This document shows, one piece after another, positions 18,521-27,402 of a DNA stretch of 64,000 nucleotides; position 1 is the first letter of the stretch; each line of letters starts with the position of its first letter. The notes beneath the pieces are model-generated. The model searched no databases. It was given only the letters and a program-made list of their open reading frames with translations, and had not been told where the DNA came from. This DNA is from Tissierella sp. MB52-C2 (GTDB taxonomy: Bacteria > Bacillota > Clostridia > Tissierellales > Tissierellaceae). The stretch covers positions 2,272,643 through 2,336,642 of the forward strand of contig NZ_CP133261.1 in NCBI RefSeq assembly GCF_030931715.1. The letters are read 5' to 3'. Both the position numbers and the translations under genes were made by a program.

Positions 18521-20675
18521 ATTCCATCGCCTCCTCAGAAAGATTCATTTCTTTAAGAAATTCTTCATAGGTTAAATCCTTATATAAATAATTTTTATAT
18601 ACTTTTTCTATTCCTGTGAAAAATTCTTTTTCTCCTAATATTTCTTCTCCCTTTAACAATTTAATAGGCATTAAATAATATAATTCACTCTGAAGCTTTT
18701 CCATCTCTAAGGATTTTCTATATTTTTCATTTATTCTATCTAACATTTCACTGTTATTTAGATAATAGTAATTATTCAGTTCTCGTACACGATTTTCCCA
18801 TCTGCTCAAAAATAAACTTGACTCCATATCCCCAAATTCACTTTGTATATATTTATAGGAAAAATATTGTGCAAGTCCCTCACTTGACCAAGGGCTATCT
18901 TCTACTACCTTAACACCTGTCCCCCACCATTGGTGTGCAATTTCATGTGCTATGAGACTTATATCACTCATAAAAACATCTATACCCATACCCCTATACT
19001 GATTATTTTCATCTTCTATTAGTGAATACATATTCTTGTCACGATTTAATACATTCTCAGAAATAGTTATAACATTTTCTGAGGAATGGCCTCCACGCTT
19101 ATATAAGGCAACTTCTGCAATCTTTAGGGGATATATATCTGAATAATACTCTCCTATATTTTCAATATAATACTTCATCATATTTTTCATATGTTCTTCT
19201 ATTTTCATATTTTGGACATATTCCTTATGTCTAGGGGAATAGTAAAATTCAATATTCATATTTTCAAAATTAACTTCGTGCTTCTCATACCTCCCTGCAA
19301 ATGCCCCAATATCTGCAGTATGAGAATTATAATCAAATATCCACTTCTTCAATTGACCTTCTATCTCTGTACCTATAAGTCTTCCTGGAACCACCATCGT
19401 TAAATATTCTGATGCAGAATAATATCCACTGATATTTATGGAATCTCCTTCTTTAACTAAAGGTCTGAAAATCCAATTAGAATTCTCTAGTAAATAAATA
19501 CTATCTTTAGAAATATATCCTGGCATACCTCTACCTACACCATTTTCATCAGTTTTTACTTTTCCACCATAAGAAATCATGATTTCTACTTCTTCTATAT
19601 TTGGTATAGATACCTCAACTTCGCCTTTAGTTCGATTATATTCTATTTCTTCTCCATTAACATTTATATAATCTATACTTAGTCCTTCATTAGTATGAAA
19701 CTTGATTGAATCAGAACCTTTATTTATAAAATCATATAAAACCCTTCCATACATTTCTCCTTTTTCATTATCAAACACAATTTCTGGTCTAAGACCAGTT
19801 AAATATATATTTTCATCAATATTATTTTCCATGTTTCTTATTAGCTCCGTTGTATAAGGCTCTTTTATATAGGTAAATCCACTTCCCAATACAGCAATTA
19901 CAACTAATATTATCAATGCTCTGCTTTTTACATTGATAAAAAATGACTCTTTTAAATTGAATTCATATCTTCTTTTAAATAGCAATCCTACTCCAAATAT
20001 TGAAATAGAGATAAATATCCACAGTAATCTATTATAAATAATGGTTTTACCTACAGGATGTATTCCTGCAAAATCTGAAATAATATCCAAATTAGTCTGA
20101 ACCCATGTAAATAAATAGTTATTCGAAGTTAGGCTCTTAACAAATAATACCCCTAAAGCTATAAAGCTTATATCTAAACTATCTGTTAAAAGATATAACC
20201 CACTTACTATTAAGGTAGAAAATAAAAGTGATGGAAAAAATATAATCCAATAGTTAAATAGATAATAAAAAATATTAACTGGAATACTAAATACAAATTT
20301 TTGTACGGCAATAACAGCTATCATTCCAATTATAGTTGCTATAACTTCATAAAAAACTATGGCCAAAATACGAATTATCATTAATCTATGGTAGTCTATA
20401 TTAGATCCTATAATTTCTTTACTTCTTTTTCTCTTATCTTTATCTAGTGTTAATACTGTAAACAATCCAAATAATAATGCAGATATTGAAGTTCCAAATT
20501 TTACAGCACCAAAGGCAATGGTTGAAGAAGACCTTCTTATATAAAACAAATCAAAGTCATTGGACATATTTAAGGAATTTATTCCAATAGTTACAGCAAC
20601 ACAGGATACCAATATCAAAAGCATTATCAACTTTGATTTAAACATCAATTTAATTTCATTCTTAAATAAATCCAT
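18513..20675 (-). CDS. ABC-2 permease fused to an M1-family aminopeptidase-like domain
   Basis: A 720-residue protein. Residues 1-240 hold about six to seven membrane segments of an ABC-2 permease. The rest is an extracytoplasmic M1 (gluzincin) peptidase-like domain with HEIAHQWW near residue 573 and a downstream EGLAQY Glu. The gap from the second His to that Glu is 17 residues, one less than in classical M1 enzymes. Zinc ligands and the general base appear intact, so it may be active. The start is ATG 20675 after GGAGGAATAAT. The fusion suggests export and trimming or destruction of a peptide in one machine. Confidence 0.8.
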   Translation of the reverse strand: MDLFKNEIKLMFKSKLIMLLILVSCVAVTIGINSLNMSNDFDLFYIRRSSSTIAFGAVKFGTSISALLFGLFTVLTLDKDKRKRSKEIIGSNIDYHRLMIIRILAIVFYEVIATIIGMIAVIAVQKFVFSIPVNIFYYLFNYWIIFFPSLLFSTLIVSGLYLLTDSLDISFIALGVLFVKSLTSNNYLFTWVQTNLDIISDFAGIHPVGKTIIYNRLLWIFISISIFGVGLLFKRRYEFNLKESFFINVKSRALIILVVIAVLGSGFTYIKEPYTTELIRNMENNIDENIYLTGLRPEIVFDNEKGEMYGRVLYDFINKGSDSIKFHTNEGLSIDYINVNGEEIEYNRTKGEVEVSIPNIEEVEIMISYGGKVKTDENGVGRGMPGYISKDSIYLLENSNWIFRPLVKEGDSINISGYYSASEYLTMVVPGRLIGTEIEGQLKKWIFDYNSHTADIGAFAGRYEKHEVNFENMNIEFYYSPRHKEYVQNMKIEEHMKNMMKYYIENIGEYYSDIYPLKIAEVALYKRGGHSSENVITISENVLNRDKNMYSLIEDENNQYRGMGIDVFMSDISLIAHEIAHQWWGTGVKVVEDSPWSSEGLAQYFSYKYIQSEFGDMESSLFLSRWENRVRELNNYYYLNNSEMLDRINEKYRKSLEMEKLQSELYYLMPIKLLKGEEILGEKEFFTGIEKVYKNYLYKDLTYEEFLKEMNLSEEAMEFE

Positions 20676-20676
20676 A

Positions 20677-21555
20677 TTATTCCTCCTCCAACATACAATA
20701 TATGTAGGCATCTTCTAAGGAGGGAACTACTTTTTCAAAAGATAAAGGTAAAGATTTAGATACTACTCTATATTTAGTACCTGTGGGAGTTATAACTGTG
20801 GATGTAATCTTAAATTCTCCTTTTACCTCTCTTTCTAAAAATTTCTCTTTATTAGCACCTGTAATCTCTACAACTCCTACATGATCTATGGCTTTTCTAA
20901 CTAACTCACTAGGCTCTCCAACAAATAGTATCTTACCTTTGTTTATAACAATGATTAGATTACATATAGACTCCACATCTTCAATAATATGAGTAGATAA
21001 TATAACGATTTTATCAACGGAGTCTTCAGAGAAAAGATTCCTAAATTTAATTCTTTCTTCAGGGTCAAGTCCTACAGTTGGTTCATCAACTATAATCAAT
21101 TCAGGATTGTTTAACATTGCCTGGGCAATTCCAACTCTTTGTTTTTGTCCTCCTGAAAGAGTCTTTATTTTAAGTTTTCTCTTTTCTTCAAGATTAGTCA
21201 TTACTAAAACTCTTTTTATTTCATCTTTCTTATTTTCCTTTATTCTTTTTAGGGAAGCCATATAGTCTAAGTATTCTTCTACCCTCAACTCCTCATATAG
21301 CCCAAAATCTTGAGGTAAATATCCTAACCGTTCTTTTAAATATCTTTCTCTTTTATTGAGGGAAACTCCATCTATTAAAACTTCTCCCTCTGTAGCCTTA
21401 AGTTGTCCTACTAAAATTTTCATAAGAGTGCTCTTTCCAGCTCCATTTGGTCCTACCAGTCCAATCATTGCTGGAGTATTAAAAGCTAAATTAATATTAT
21501 TTAAAGCCTTTACATTTTTATATTTTTTACTAAGAGTTTGTATTTTTATTTCCAT
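20677..21555 (-). CDS. ABC transporter ATP-binding protein
   Basis: First gene of the sigma-factor operon. Walker A GLVGPNGAGKST, signature LSGGQKQRVGIAQAM, Walker B LIIVDEPTVGLDP and H-loop STHIIED are all present. The start is ATG 21555, preceded by GGAGGGTGATAAA. It stops 1 nt before the start of the permease-peptidase gene, indicating tight coupling. It is paralogous to the ATPase at 16055. Confidence 0.9.
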   Translation of the reverse strand: MEIKIQTLSKKYKNVKALNNINLAFNTPAMIGLVGPNGAGKSTLMKILVGQLKATEGEVLIDGVSLNKRERYLKERLGYLPQDFGLYEELRVEEYLDYMASLKRIKENKKDEIKRVLVMTNLEEKRKLKIKTLSGGQKQRVGIAQAMLNNPELIIVDEPTVGLDPEERIKFRNLFSEDSVDKIVILSTHIIEDVESICNLIIVINKGKILFVGEPSELVRKAIDHVGVVEITGANKEKFLEREVKGEFKITSTVITPTGTKYRVVSKSLPLSFEKVVPSLEDAYIYCMLEEE

Positions 21556-21574
21556 TTTATCACCCTCCACTAGA

Positions 21575-21602
21575 TATACGGAAAAAAGAAGAAAAAGTTA
21601 CA
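21575..21602 (-). promoter_or_regulatory. ECF sigma-type promoter of the ABC/sigma operon
   Basis: On the minus strand TGTAAC (21602-21597) is followed by exactly 16 nt (T/C-rich) and then CGTATA (21580-21575). This fits the Bacillus ECF pattern (TGAAAC or TGTAAC, N16-17, CGTA/CGTC). The predicted transcript would start just before the GGAGGG ribosome-binding site of the first gene, leaving a very short leader. Confidence 0.65.
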
Positions 21603-21610
21603 AAAAAGTA

Positions 21611-21654
21611 AAAAAAGATTAATATATTTGAATAAAAATATATTAATCTTTTTT
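21611..21654 (-). terminator. Terminator below the immunity-type ABC operon
   Basis: A long AT-rich hairpin, AAAAAAGATTAATATA...TATATTAATCTTTTTT, flanked by A- and T-tracts, so it can work in either direction. It lies 60 nt beyond the stop of the permease gene at 21714 and just upstream of the ECF-type promoter, insulating the two operons. Confidence 0.8.
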
Positions 21655-21713
21655 AATCTATTTATAAGTTCTATTTTTAGGAAAAAAGAAACATCCGAAT
21701 TTTGTCTTGCCAC

Positions 21714-22451
21714 TTACGATGTAATATACTCTTTATTTAGGCCTCTTAAGATCAGTAAGGATAAAACACCACAACTCAACAGACTAAACAGACTTATACC
21801 AAATTGAATCGGCGTTGTTTCATAATACCCCGACACACAAAATGCTGCTGTAATGGGATATACGGAACGCATCGTACTTTCCATTCCGGCAAAAAGACCG
21901 AGGAAAGAATAGATTTCAGCAAATATAAGAGCAAGCCAGTATCCCTTTTTTAGTCGGTACACAATAGCTATGATAGGAGACACAGCCAAAAACAGGGCGA
22001 TTCCTTCTAAAATATATATCTTTGCAAAGCCAAGCACCATGGGAAAATCAAGTAGAGACATATGAAGTGCTGCCTCTACAGCAAATGTAATGACAAATAC
22101 GAAAGCATATAGACCCACTGCAAAAATTGCAGTCATAATCAGCTTTGCCCCCATTAATTTTGAAATGCTAACGGGGATAAGGAAAAGAGATTTCATAGTA
22201 TCGTCCTGATTCTCCCTGCAAATCATGTAACTGCCCATAAGGGCAATCATGGCAGGGAACACATACAAACTTCCCAAGGATTGCGTCGCAGTCATATACC
22301 ATGTAATATTATCCACATACCGCTGTCCGTAATATTGAAACTGTCCCTGCATAAATACAATAAATGCTACCATAACGGCGGAAAAGACAGCAATCCATAA
22401 AATCTTTGAACGTTTCAGTTTTAATCGTTCTGCCCATAATAAAGTTTTCAT
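21714..22451 (-). CDS. Lantibiotic-immunity-type ABC permease (MutG/SpaG-like)
   Basis: A 245-residue permease with six membrane segments that belongs with the MutE/MutG group by size, layout and gene order. The N-terminus KTLLWAERLKLKRSK followed by a first hydrophobic segment is typical. ATG 22451 is chosen, since AGGTGGATAAA precedes it. With 22461-23192 and 23185-24108 it forms a three-gene exporter that in relatives removes lantibiotics or bacitracin-like peptides from the membrane. Base composition is visibly richer in G+C than the upstream operon. Confidence 0.78.
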   Translation of the reverse strand: MKTLLWAERLKLKRSKILWIAVFSAVMVAFIVFMQGQFQYYGQRYVDNITWYMTATQSLGSLYVFPAMIALMGSYMICRENQDDTMKSLFLIPVSISKLMGAKLIMTAIFAVGLYAFVFVITFAVEAALHMSLLDFPMVLGFAKIYILEGIALFLAVSPIIAIVYRLKKGYWLALIFAEIYSFLGLFAGMESTMRSVYPITAAFCVSGYYETTPIQFGISLFSLLSCGVLSLLILRGLNKEYITS

Positions 22452-22460
22452 TTTATCCAC

Positions 22461-23192
22461 CTACTTTCGATTTCCTAAGGCAATTTTTGCCCATATTATT
22501 GAAGCGATTCCCCATATTCCGATGCACAAAAAGGATTTTCCTATGCTTATAGCCTCATTCAGGATAACTCCATCAATATTACGCATGATAATAGCTGTCG
22601 TGCTGGAAAGAGGATGAAGATACATTTTTACCATGAGCAAAACAAAACCAAAAAACGTATAAACGATTGTTACACATACAGGTAAAATATAACCTTTCTG
22701 CGAAGCAGCCACAGCAAGTATAGGTATAATTGCAAAAGGTATTAATAAACCGATCTCCAAGCATTTGATGAGCAAGAAAGAAACACTGTCCCTTGTAAGT
22801 ACAATTATTCCCGGAATAACCCCTGCAAAAATGGAGCTGACGGCGGTAAACAACATGAAGCATATGGAATAGAGCAAGACCACCGCAAATTTACTGAAAA
22901 TATATCCCATCCTGCTGACAGGAATAATCCATAGCTGTTTTAACATATCGTTTTGATTTTCATCGTACATCAGCATAGTACAGAGCATTCCAAGTACAAG
23001 GGGCAGGATAATCCACATGGTGTAGGAAAAGGCCGTCCACTTGTAAAATTGCATGGGGCTGATTTCTGACGTATTGGATGTGCCAAAATATAATATAGCC
23101 ACAAGGGGCATAAATAAGGCACCTAAAAGCATGAGCCATATAAATTTTCTACGACGGAGCTTTAAAAACTCCGTTTGAACAAGATTAAGCAA
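22461..23192 (-). CDS. Lantibiotic-immunity-type ABC permease (MutE/SpaE-like)
   Basis: A 243-residue, six-segment permease starting LNLVQTEFLKLRRRKFIWLM, the usual opening of this family. It overlaps the ATPase gene by 8 nt and ends 9 nt before the second permease. The two permeases are weakly similar and probably form a heterodimer. No lantibiotic structural or modification gene is visible nearby, so the complex is more likely for resistance than for self-immunity. Confidence 0.8.
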   Translation of the reverse strand: MLNLVQTEFLKLRRRKFIWLMLLGALFMPLVAILYFGTSNTSEISPMQFYKWTAFSYTMWIILPLVLGMLCTMLMYDENQNDMLKQLWIIPVSRMGYIFSKFAVVLLYSICFMLFTAVSSIFAGVIPGIIVLTRDSVSFLLIKCLEIGLLIPFAIIPILAVAASQKGYILPVCVTIVYTFFGFVLLMVKMYLHPLSSTTAIIMRNIDGVILNEAISIGKSFLCIGIWGIASIIWAKIALGNRK

Positions 23193-24108
23193 TACCTTCT
23201 CCTCCTGTAACTTTTTTGAAATAGTCCTCCAAAGTGTCTTTACATATCTGAGAACTTATGACGGAAATATTCTCCATCATCAGTGCTTTGTTAATTTCAG
23301 CCATGTCAAGAGTTGTATTATAAATCCGCAGTGTATGGTCATCCTGTACTGAGTATTCTTTGACACTAAACCTGCGTTCCAACACCAAAGTCGCCTTTGC
23401 CGTATCAGAAACTTGCAGTTGAATATACTTGCTGTTTTTCTTTTGAAGCTCTGCCAAGCTATTTTCTTCCAGTAAAACACCATTATGAATAATACCAATG
23501 TCATCCGCTAACAAGGATATTTCAGAAAGAATATGGCTGGAGATCAGAATTGTTTTTCCACGATCCACACATAAATCCCGAATGAAATTTCTGACCTCTG
23601 CAATGCCGATAGGATCAAGTCCATTTGTCGGTTCGTCCAGTATAAGAAGTTCTGGGTCATGCAGTATGGCATTGGCAATTCCAAGACGCTGCTTCATACC
23701 AAGGGAATATTTGCTAAATACTTTTTTGTCCTTATAAAGCAGACCCACAACCTCAAGTGCTTCTTTTACCGCATTGGGCTTTGTAGTTCCTCGCAGTTTT
23801 GCGAAGATTTCAAGGTTTTCCGTTCCTGTTAAATTGGGATAAAATCCAGGTGTTTCAATAATTGCCCCAATGCGGGGATAAATTCTCTTTTCACTATCTT
23901 TAATGTTTTGACCGAAAACATAGGCTTTACCTGAAGTAACGGAAGTAAGTCCCAAAATCATTTTCATGATAGTAGTCTTACCAACACCATTACGACCCAG
24001 CAATCCATAAATACGGCCTTTCTGCACATGAAGATTTACTTCGTTCACGGCAGTTTGTTCCCCATATACCTTTGTCAACTGCTGAGTTTCAATTATAAGA
24101 TTATCCAT
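23185..24108 (-). CDS. Lantibiotic-immunity-type ABC ATPase (MutF/BcrA-like)
   Basis: A 307-residue ATPase. Walker A GLLGRNGVGKTT is near residue 36, signature SLGMKQRLGIANA near 140, Walker B LLILDEPTNGLDPIG near 160 and H-loop SSHILSE near 195. The Arg/Val variant of Walker A and the LEDYF tail are typical of the bacitracin/lantibiotic group. It is the first gene of the exporter operon, with GAGGAAG upstream of the ATG and a promoter overlaid by an 11-bp direct repeat. Confidence 0.88.
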   Translation of the reverse strand: MDNLIIETQQLTKVYGEQTAVNEVNLHVQKGRIYGLLGRNGVGKTTIMKMILGLTSVTSGKAYVFGQNIKDSEKRIYPRIGAIIETPGFYPNLTGTENLEIFAKLRGTTKPNAVKEALEVVGLLYKDKKVFSKYSLGMKQRLGIANAILHDPELLILDEPTNGLDPIGIAEVRNFIRDLCVDRGKTILISSHILSEISLLADDIGIIHNGVLLEENSLAELQKKNSKYIQLQVSDTAKATLVLERRFSVKEYSVQDDHTLRIYNTTLDMAEINKALMMENISVISSQICKDTLEDYFKKVTGGEGIA

Positions 24109-24141
24109 TTTTCACTTCCTCTCCTCTCTTAACTATTTTCT

Positions 24142-24174
24142 AGTATAACTCATAAACCTTGCCAAAACCTTGCC
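24142..24174 (-). promoter_or_regulatory. Promoter of the immunity-type ABC operon with tandem 11-bp repeats
   Basis: A TATACT -10 (24147-24142, minus strand) is preceded by two copies of GGCAAGGTTT spaced exactly 11 bp apart (24174-24165 and 24163-24154), covering the -35 zone. No good -35 is present. Direct repeats with an 11-bp period in place of a -35 are the usual target of OmpR/PhoB-type activators, and such a regulator is encoded at 25148. Confidence 0.65.
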
Positions 24175-24207
24175 GTTATCTTGCTTATTTCTTGTTTTGA
24201 AAAAATA

Positions 24208-24232
24208 AAGCTCCGTAACATTACGGAGCTTT
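24208..24232 (-). terminator. Terminator of the two-component system operon
   Basis: A perfect GC-rich hairpin, AAAGCTCCGTAA...TTACGGAGCTTT, overlaps the histidine kinase stop codon. It is followed on the minus strand by ATTTTTTC. It separates the regulator operon from the transporter operon. Confidence 0.9.
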
Positions 24233-25144
24233 CGGAAATACTATGGTGAATATCGTACCGCCATGGGGTGAATTTTCTGTGCAAATTATGCCACCATGTG
24301 CGATGACAAGTTCCTGAACAATGGATAACCCAAGACCATTTCCACTGACACTGCGGGATTCATCACTTTGATACAGCCGTTTAAAAATATGGGGCAGATC
24401 CTTCTCAGGTATCCCCTTACCATTATCTGCTACAATAATCTTCGCCTGTGTTTCATTCTCTGATATGTGGATAAATACTTGGCTGCCTTCACTGTGTATA
24501 ATAGCATTTTGAAAAAGATTATTGAGTATACGCATATAGGCATTTCGATCCAACCGAATGATGTATTCCCTATCTGGAATATCAATTTCATAGACAAACT
24601 GTTTATCCTCGAACACTGGTATCCAATGGGCTATAATATCACGAGAAAGTTCATTCAAATCACAGATTTCAAACTGGAATATTTGCTCTTTGGCATCCAA
24701 TTTTACCCACTCAAACAAAGATTCTACAAAGTATCTTAAGTGATGAGCTTTGTCTAAAGCCACGCTAATATATTCATCTTTTTCTTCCCCCGTTACAATC
24801 TTTTCCTGTATTGCCTCCAAGTATCCCACTAAAGAAGTCAAAGGTGTATTGACATCATGAGAGAGGCTTGTCATAAGGAGTTTATAGGCTTGCTCGGATT
24901 GCTTGAACCGTATAAGCTGTGCCTGATTGTTCGTGGCAATTTCATTGATACTATAACAAATCGTTTTTGTCATGTCACTTTTTCTTGTGAGAATACGACG
25001 ATTCAAATTTCCATTTTTAATATCTTCCAAGGCATCTTTGATAATGGAAAGCTGCTCCTTTACACGACAGAGCTTCCCTGCAAGAAAAACAATCACACAA
25101 ATACATAGAAGAGTTGAGAAAAAGAAAATCAGTGTCCAATTCAT
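24221..25144 (-). CDS. Sensor histidine kinase of a lantibiotic/peptide-sensing type system
   Basis: A 307-residue kinase with a single N-terminal membrane segment (about residues 4-24) and almost no external domain. It has a HAMP-like linker, an H-box SLSHDVNTPLTSLVGYLE near residue 93 and an ATPase domain with N-, G1- and G2-boxes (NNLFQNAI, DNGKGIPE, GNGLGLSI). Small sensors of this design usually rely on the partner ABC transporter to detect the peptide. It starts 3 nt after the response regulator stop. Confidence 0.9.
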   Translation of the reverse strand: MNWTLIFFFSTLLCICVIVFLAGKLCRVKEQLSIIKDALEDIKNGNLNRRILTRKSDMTKTICYSINEIATNNQAQLIRFKQSEQAYKLLMTSLSHDVNTPLTSLVGYLEAIQEKIVTGEEKDEYISVALDKAHHLRYFVESLFEWVKLDAKEQIFQFEICDLNELSRDIIAHWIPVFEDKQFVYEIDIPDREYIIRLDRNAYMRILNNLFQNAIIHSEGSQVFIHISENETQAKIIVADNGKGIPEKDLPHIFKRLYQSDESRSVSGNGLGLSIVQELVIAHGGIICTENSPHGGTIFTIVFPKAP

Positions 25145-25147
25145 AAG

Positions 25148-25846
25148 CTATGCCTCCCTATTAAAACGATAGCCGACACCATGCACCGTCAGTATGTAAA
25201 AAGGATGCTTCGCATCCGGCTCAATCTTTTTCCGCAGTTTGCTGATAAAGGACATAATGTTGTTATCGTCAAAAGCATAATCCTCCTTCCAAACTTGTGT
25301 GTAAATTTGTTTTTTCGTAAATACACGCCCTTTATTGGAAGCTAGAAATACCAGCAAATCAAATTCCTTCCCTGTTAGATCAATGGATTCACCGTTGATG
25401 CAGACAATCCGATTTTCCTTATTAATCACCATATTTTTAAAGGTAAGAGTATCAACGGGCATAGATTGATTAAATGTTGTATAGCGTCGTATCAAAGATT
25501 CCATTCGTGCCATCAACTCGTTTATACTGAAAGGCTTTGTCAAATAATCATCCGCACCAAGACGCAATCCCGTTACTTTATCGATTTCATTGCCTTTTGC
25601 AGTCAACATAAGTACAGGAACCATACTGCTTTTTCGAATTTCAGACAACACCTCAAAACCATTCATACCGGGCAGCATAACATCTAGAATCACAAGACAG
25701 TATTCATCATTTTGTTCCTGCAATTTTGTCAGTCCAATTCTGCCTGTATAGGCAACATCGGCTTCCAATTCTTCCTGGGTAACACATTTTTTGATTAATG
25801 CACATAGCTCCATATCATCATCTATGATTAAAACTCTATTTGACAT
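25148..25846 (-). CDS. OmpR/PhoB-family response regulator
   Basis: A 232-residue regulator. The receiver domain has acidic pocket IDDDME (about residue 8), phospho-acceptor Asp in VILDVMLPG (about 54) and Lys in LTKPF (about 104). The C-terminal winged helix (FDLLVFLASNKGRVFTKKQI and HGVGYRF) binds DNA. AGGAGAAAGTT precedes the ATG. Its likely target is the tandem repeat at 24154-24174 in front of the ABC genes. Confidence 0.93.
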   Translation of the reverse strand: MSNRVLIIDDDMELCALIKKCVTQEELEADVAYTGRIGLTKLQEQNDEYCLVILDVMLPGMNGFEVLSEIRKSSMVPVLMLTAKGNEIDKVTGLRLGADDYLTKPFSINELMARMESLIRRYTTFNQSMPVDTLTFKNMVINKENRIVCINGESIDLTGKEFDLLVFLASNKGRVFTKKQIYTQVWKEDYAFDDNNIMSFISKLRKKIEPDAKHPFYILTVHGVGYRFNREA

Positions 25847-26203
25847 AACTTTCTCCTATATCTATCTTCTTTTTTCTTGCATCAGTAGATTTTCCCTATA
25901 CTTAGGAATCCTCCAAGTATGTACTTATATAATTAATTAATTGTTTGTATTTCTCCATTGATGTATATCTTTATTACAGTATATATGCAAAAATAAATAA
26001 AAACAAGTTTTGTTCTGATTAGATTTCTCTGGTTATGACAGCCATTGTCAGTTCGTTCTCAATTCTATGCCCATACTGAAAAATTGGTAAAAAGGTGAAC
26101 TGACACAGGATGCTCTTGCAAACATATGAGAAACACCCTACTTTCATATAAGAAAGTAGGGTGTCCATATAAAAAATATATGTTAAAATAGATGTAGGTA
26201 AAA
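25847..26203. other. Gene-free interval between the response regulator and panE
   Basis: This stretch is AT-rich near 25900-26010. It contains a strong hairpin ACACCCTACTTTC...GAAAGTAGGGTGT at 26133-26164, which probably terminates the panE transcript although the following T-run is short. A smaller TGACA...TGTCA repeat lies near 26040-26060. The promoter of the two-component system must lie in 25850-25930; I could not choose a clear -35/-10 pair. No coding frame is supported. Confidence 0.5.
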
Positions 26204-27154
26204 TTATGCTCCTTTTGTTGCGTGTAAATTTCTTTTTAGTTTTTCAATTGTTGGTGTTCTCTCACCAGATTTTAAGATTAACTTGTCAAATTCATGCTGT
26301 AGCAGAATCATTTCTGGTCTTGCTGTAACACAGTGCTTTGCCATCACTGTTTCAGCAAGTGTTGTTCTCATAAACAAGCAGAATATAACGGTTAGCATTG
26401 GTGTTGGAAGATTGAGCCAGCCTAGCTTTTTAGGCGTAGGGTCAATGCCGTTTTTACGAAGAACTTGAAATCCTTCTTTAACTCCATTTACCATATCTTT
26501 AACATCTTCATAGGAACGACCTAACTCGAAGTTATTGCATTCGTAACCATATAAAGCATTTCCGATACTAGTTACTAAGGCAACATGAGTTTTTTGCCAT
26601 GCATCCATATCAGAACAAAAAACAGATGGAATTTTAGCGTGGTTAAATATCTCTATTAGTGTTTTAACACGCTCTGTTTTCATACCATTATATTCCCCAA
26701 ATGTTGTTGTTTGAAAAAATCTTTGAAGTCCTTTACCAACAAAGTAATTAACCTCTCCGTTATTGCGTTCGCCTCCTGCAGAGGGAAAACCAATCATAAG
26801 GCGGTCTTTACCAACGGCATCCACCCATTTATCGTAGCCACCAGCTGTATTTACTACAAAAACAATGTTTTTTGAACGATTTTTAGCTAATACAGGAAGA
26901 ATTTCATCAACTTGATTACGTTGCATTGCCACTATAATATAGTCGTATTCCATATTGGGTAACAATGTATCGATTACATGGACAGAAACACATTCTCTTT
27001 TTCTTGTTTTTGGATTTGTAAGAATAATGCCATTCTTTTTAATTTCTTTAAATCGTTTTCCCCTTGCAAGAACTGTAACGTTGTTTTTTGAAAAAGCAAG
27101 CTTTCCTGCAAAAATGCTTCCAATAACCCCTGTCCCATATATAAGTATATTCAA
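26204..27154 (-). CDS. panE: Ketopantoate reductase family (PanE/ApbA) protein
   Basis: A 316-residue NAD(P)-dependent reductase. The Rossmann motif GTGVIGSIFAGKLA is at residues 7-20, AMQRNQ near 92, and a C-terminal helical domain with the conserved TS-x-GNALYGYECN region follows. The family reduces 2-ketopantoate to pantoate for coenzyme A synthesis, but many members act on other 2-keto acids. No other pantothenate gene is nearby, so the substrate is open. The start is TTG 27154 after GGGGGAGAAGGG. Confidence 0.75.
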   Translation of the reverse strand: MNILIYGTGVIGSIFAGKLAFSKNNVTVLARGKRFKEIKKNGIILTNPKTRKRECVSVHVIDTLLPNMEYDYIIVAMQRNQVDEILPVLAKNRSKNIVFVVNTAGGYDKWVDAVGKDRLMIGFPSAGGERNNGEVNYFVGKGLQRFFQTTTFGEYNGMKTERVKTLIEIFNHAKIPSVFCSDMDAWQKTHVALVTSIGNALYGYECNNFELGRSYEDVKDMVNGVKEGFQVLRKNGIDPTPKKLGWLNLPTPMLTVIFCLFMRTTLAETVMAKHCVTARPEMILLQHEFDKLILKSGERTPTIEKLKRNLHATKGA

Positions 27155-27402
27155 CCCTTCTCCCCCTTGTACAAAATATAAATTTCCTGTAGCTTTATTT
27201 TAATTCGCCTACAGGATCAAATGATGATAATCTTTATGATGCTCTATTCATATAGCTTACCCATGTGGAGTATTCGTGCAGTGCTGTTGTTTCTACAAAA
27301 CAAAACAATTAAACAATCGCTTTATCGTTGTGTGTTTAGTATATTCATTTATCAGTACGATGTCAACAGATATAATAAAAGAAAACCAATAGGGCTAAAA
27401 CT

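Noticed and set aside
22579-22863. A cysteine- and tyrosine-rich open frame of 94 codons inside the MutE-like gene
   Set aside because: It is on the same strand in another frame of a clearly conserved permease, without a ribosome-binding site.
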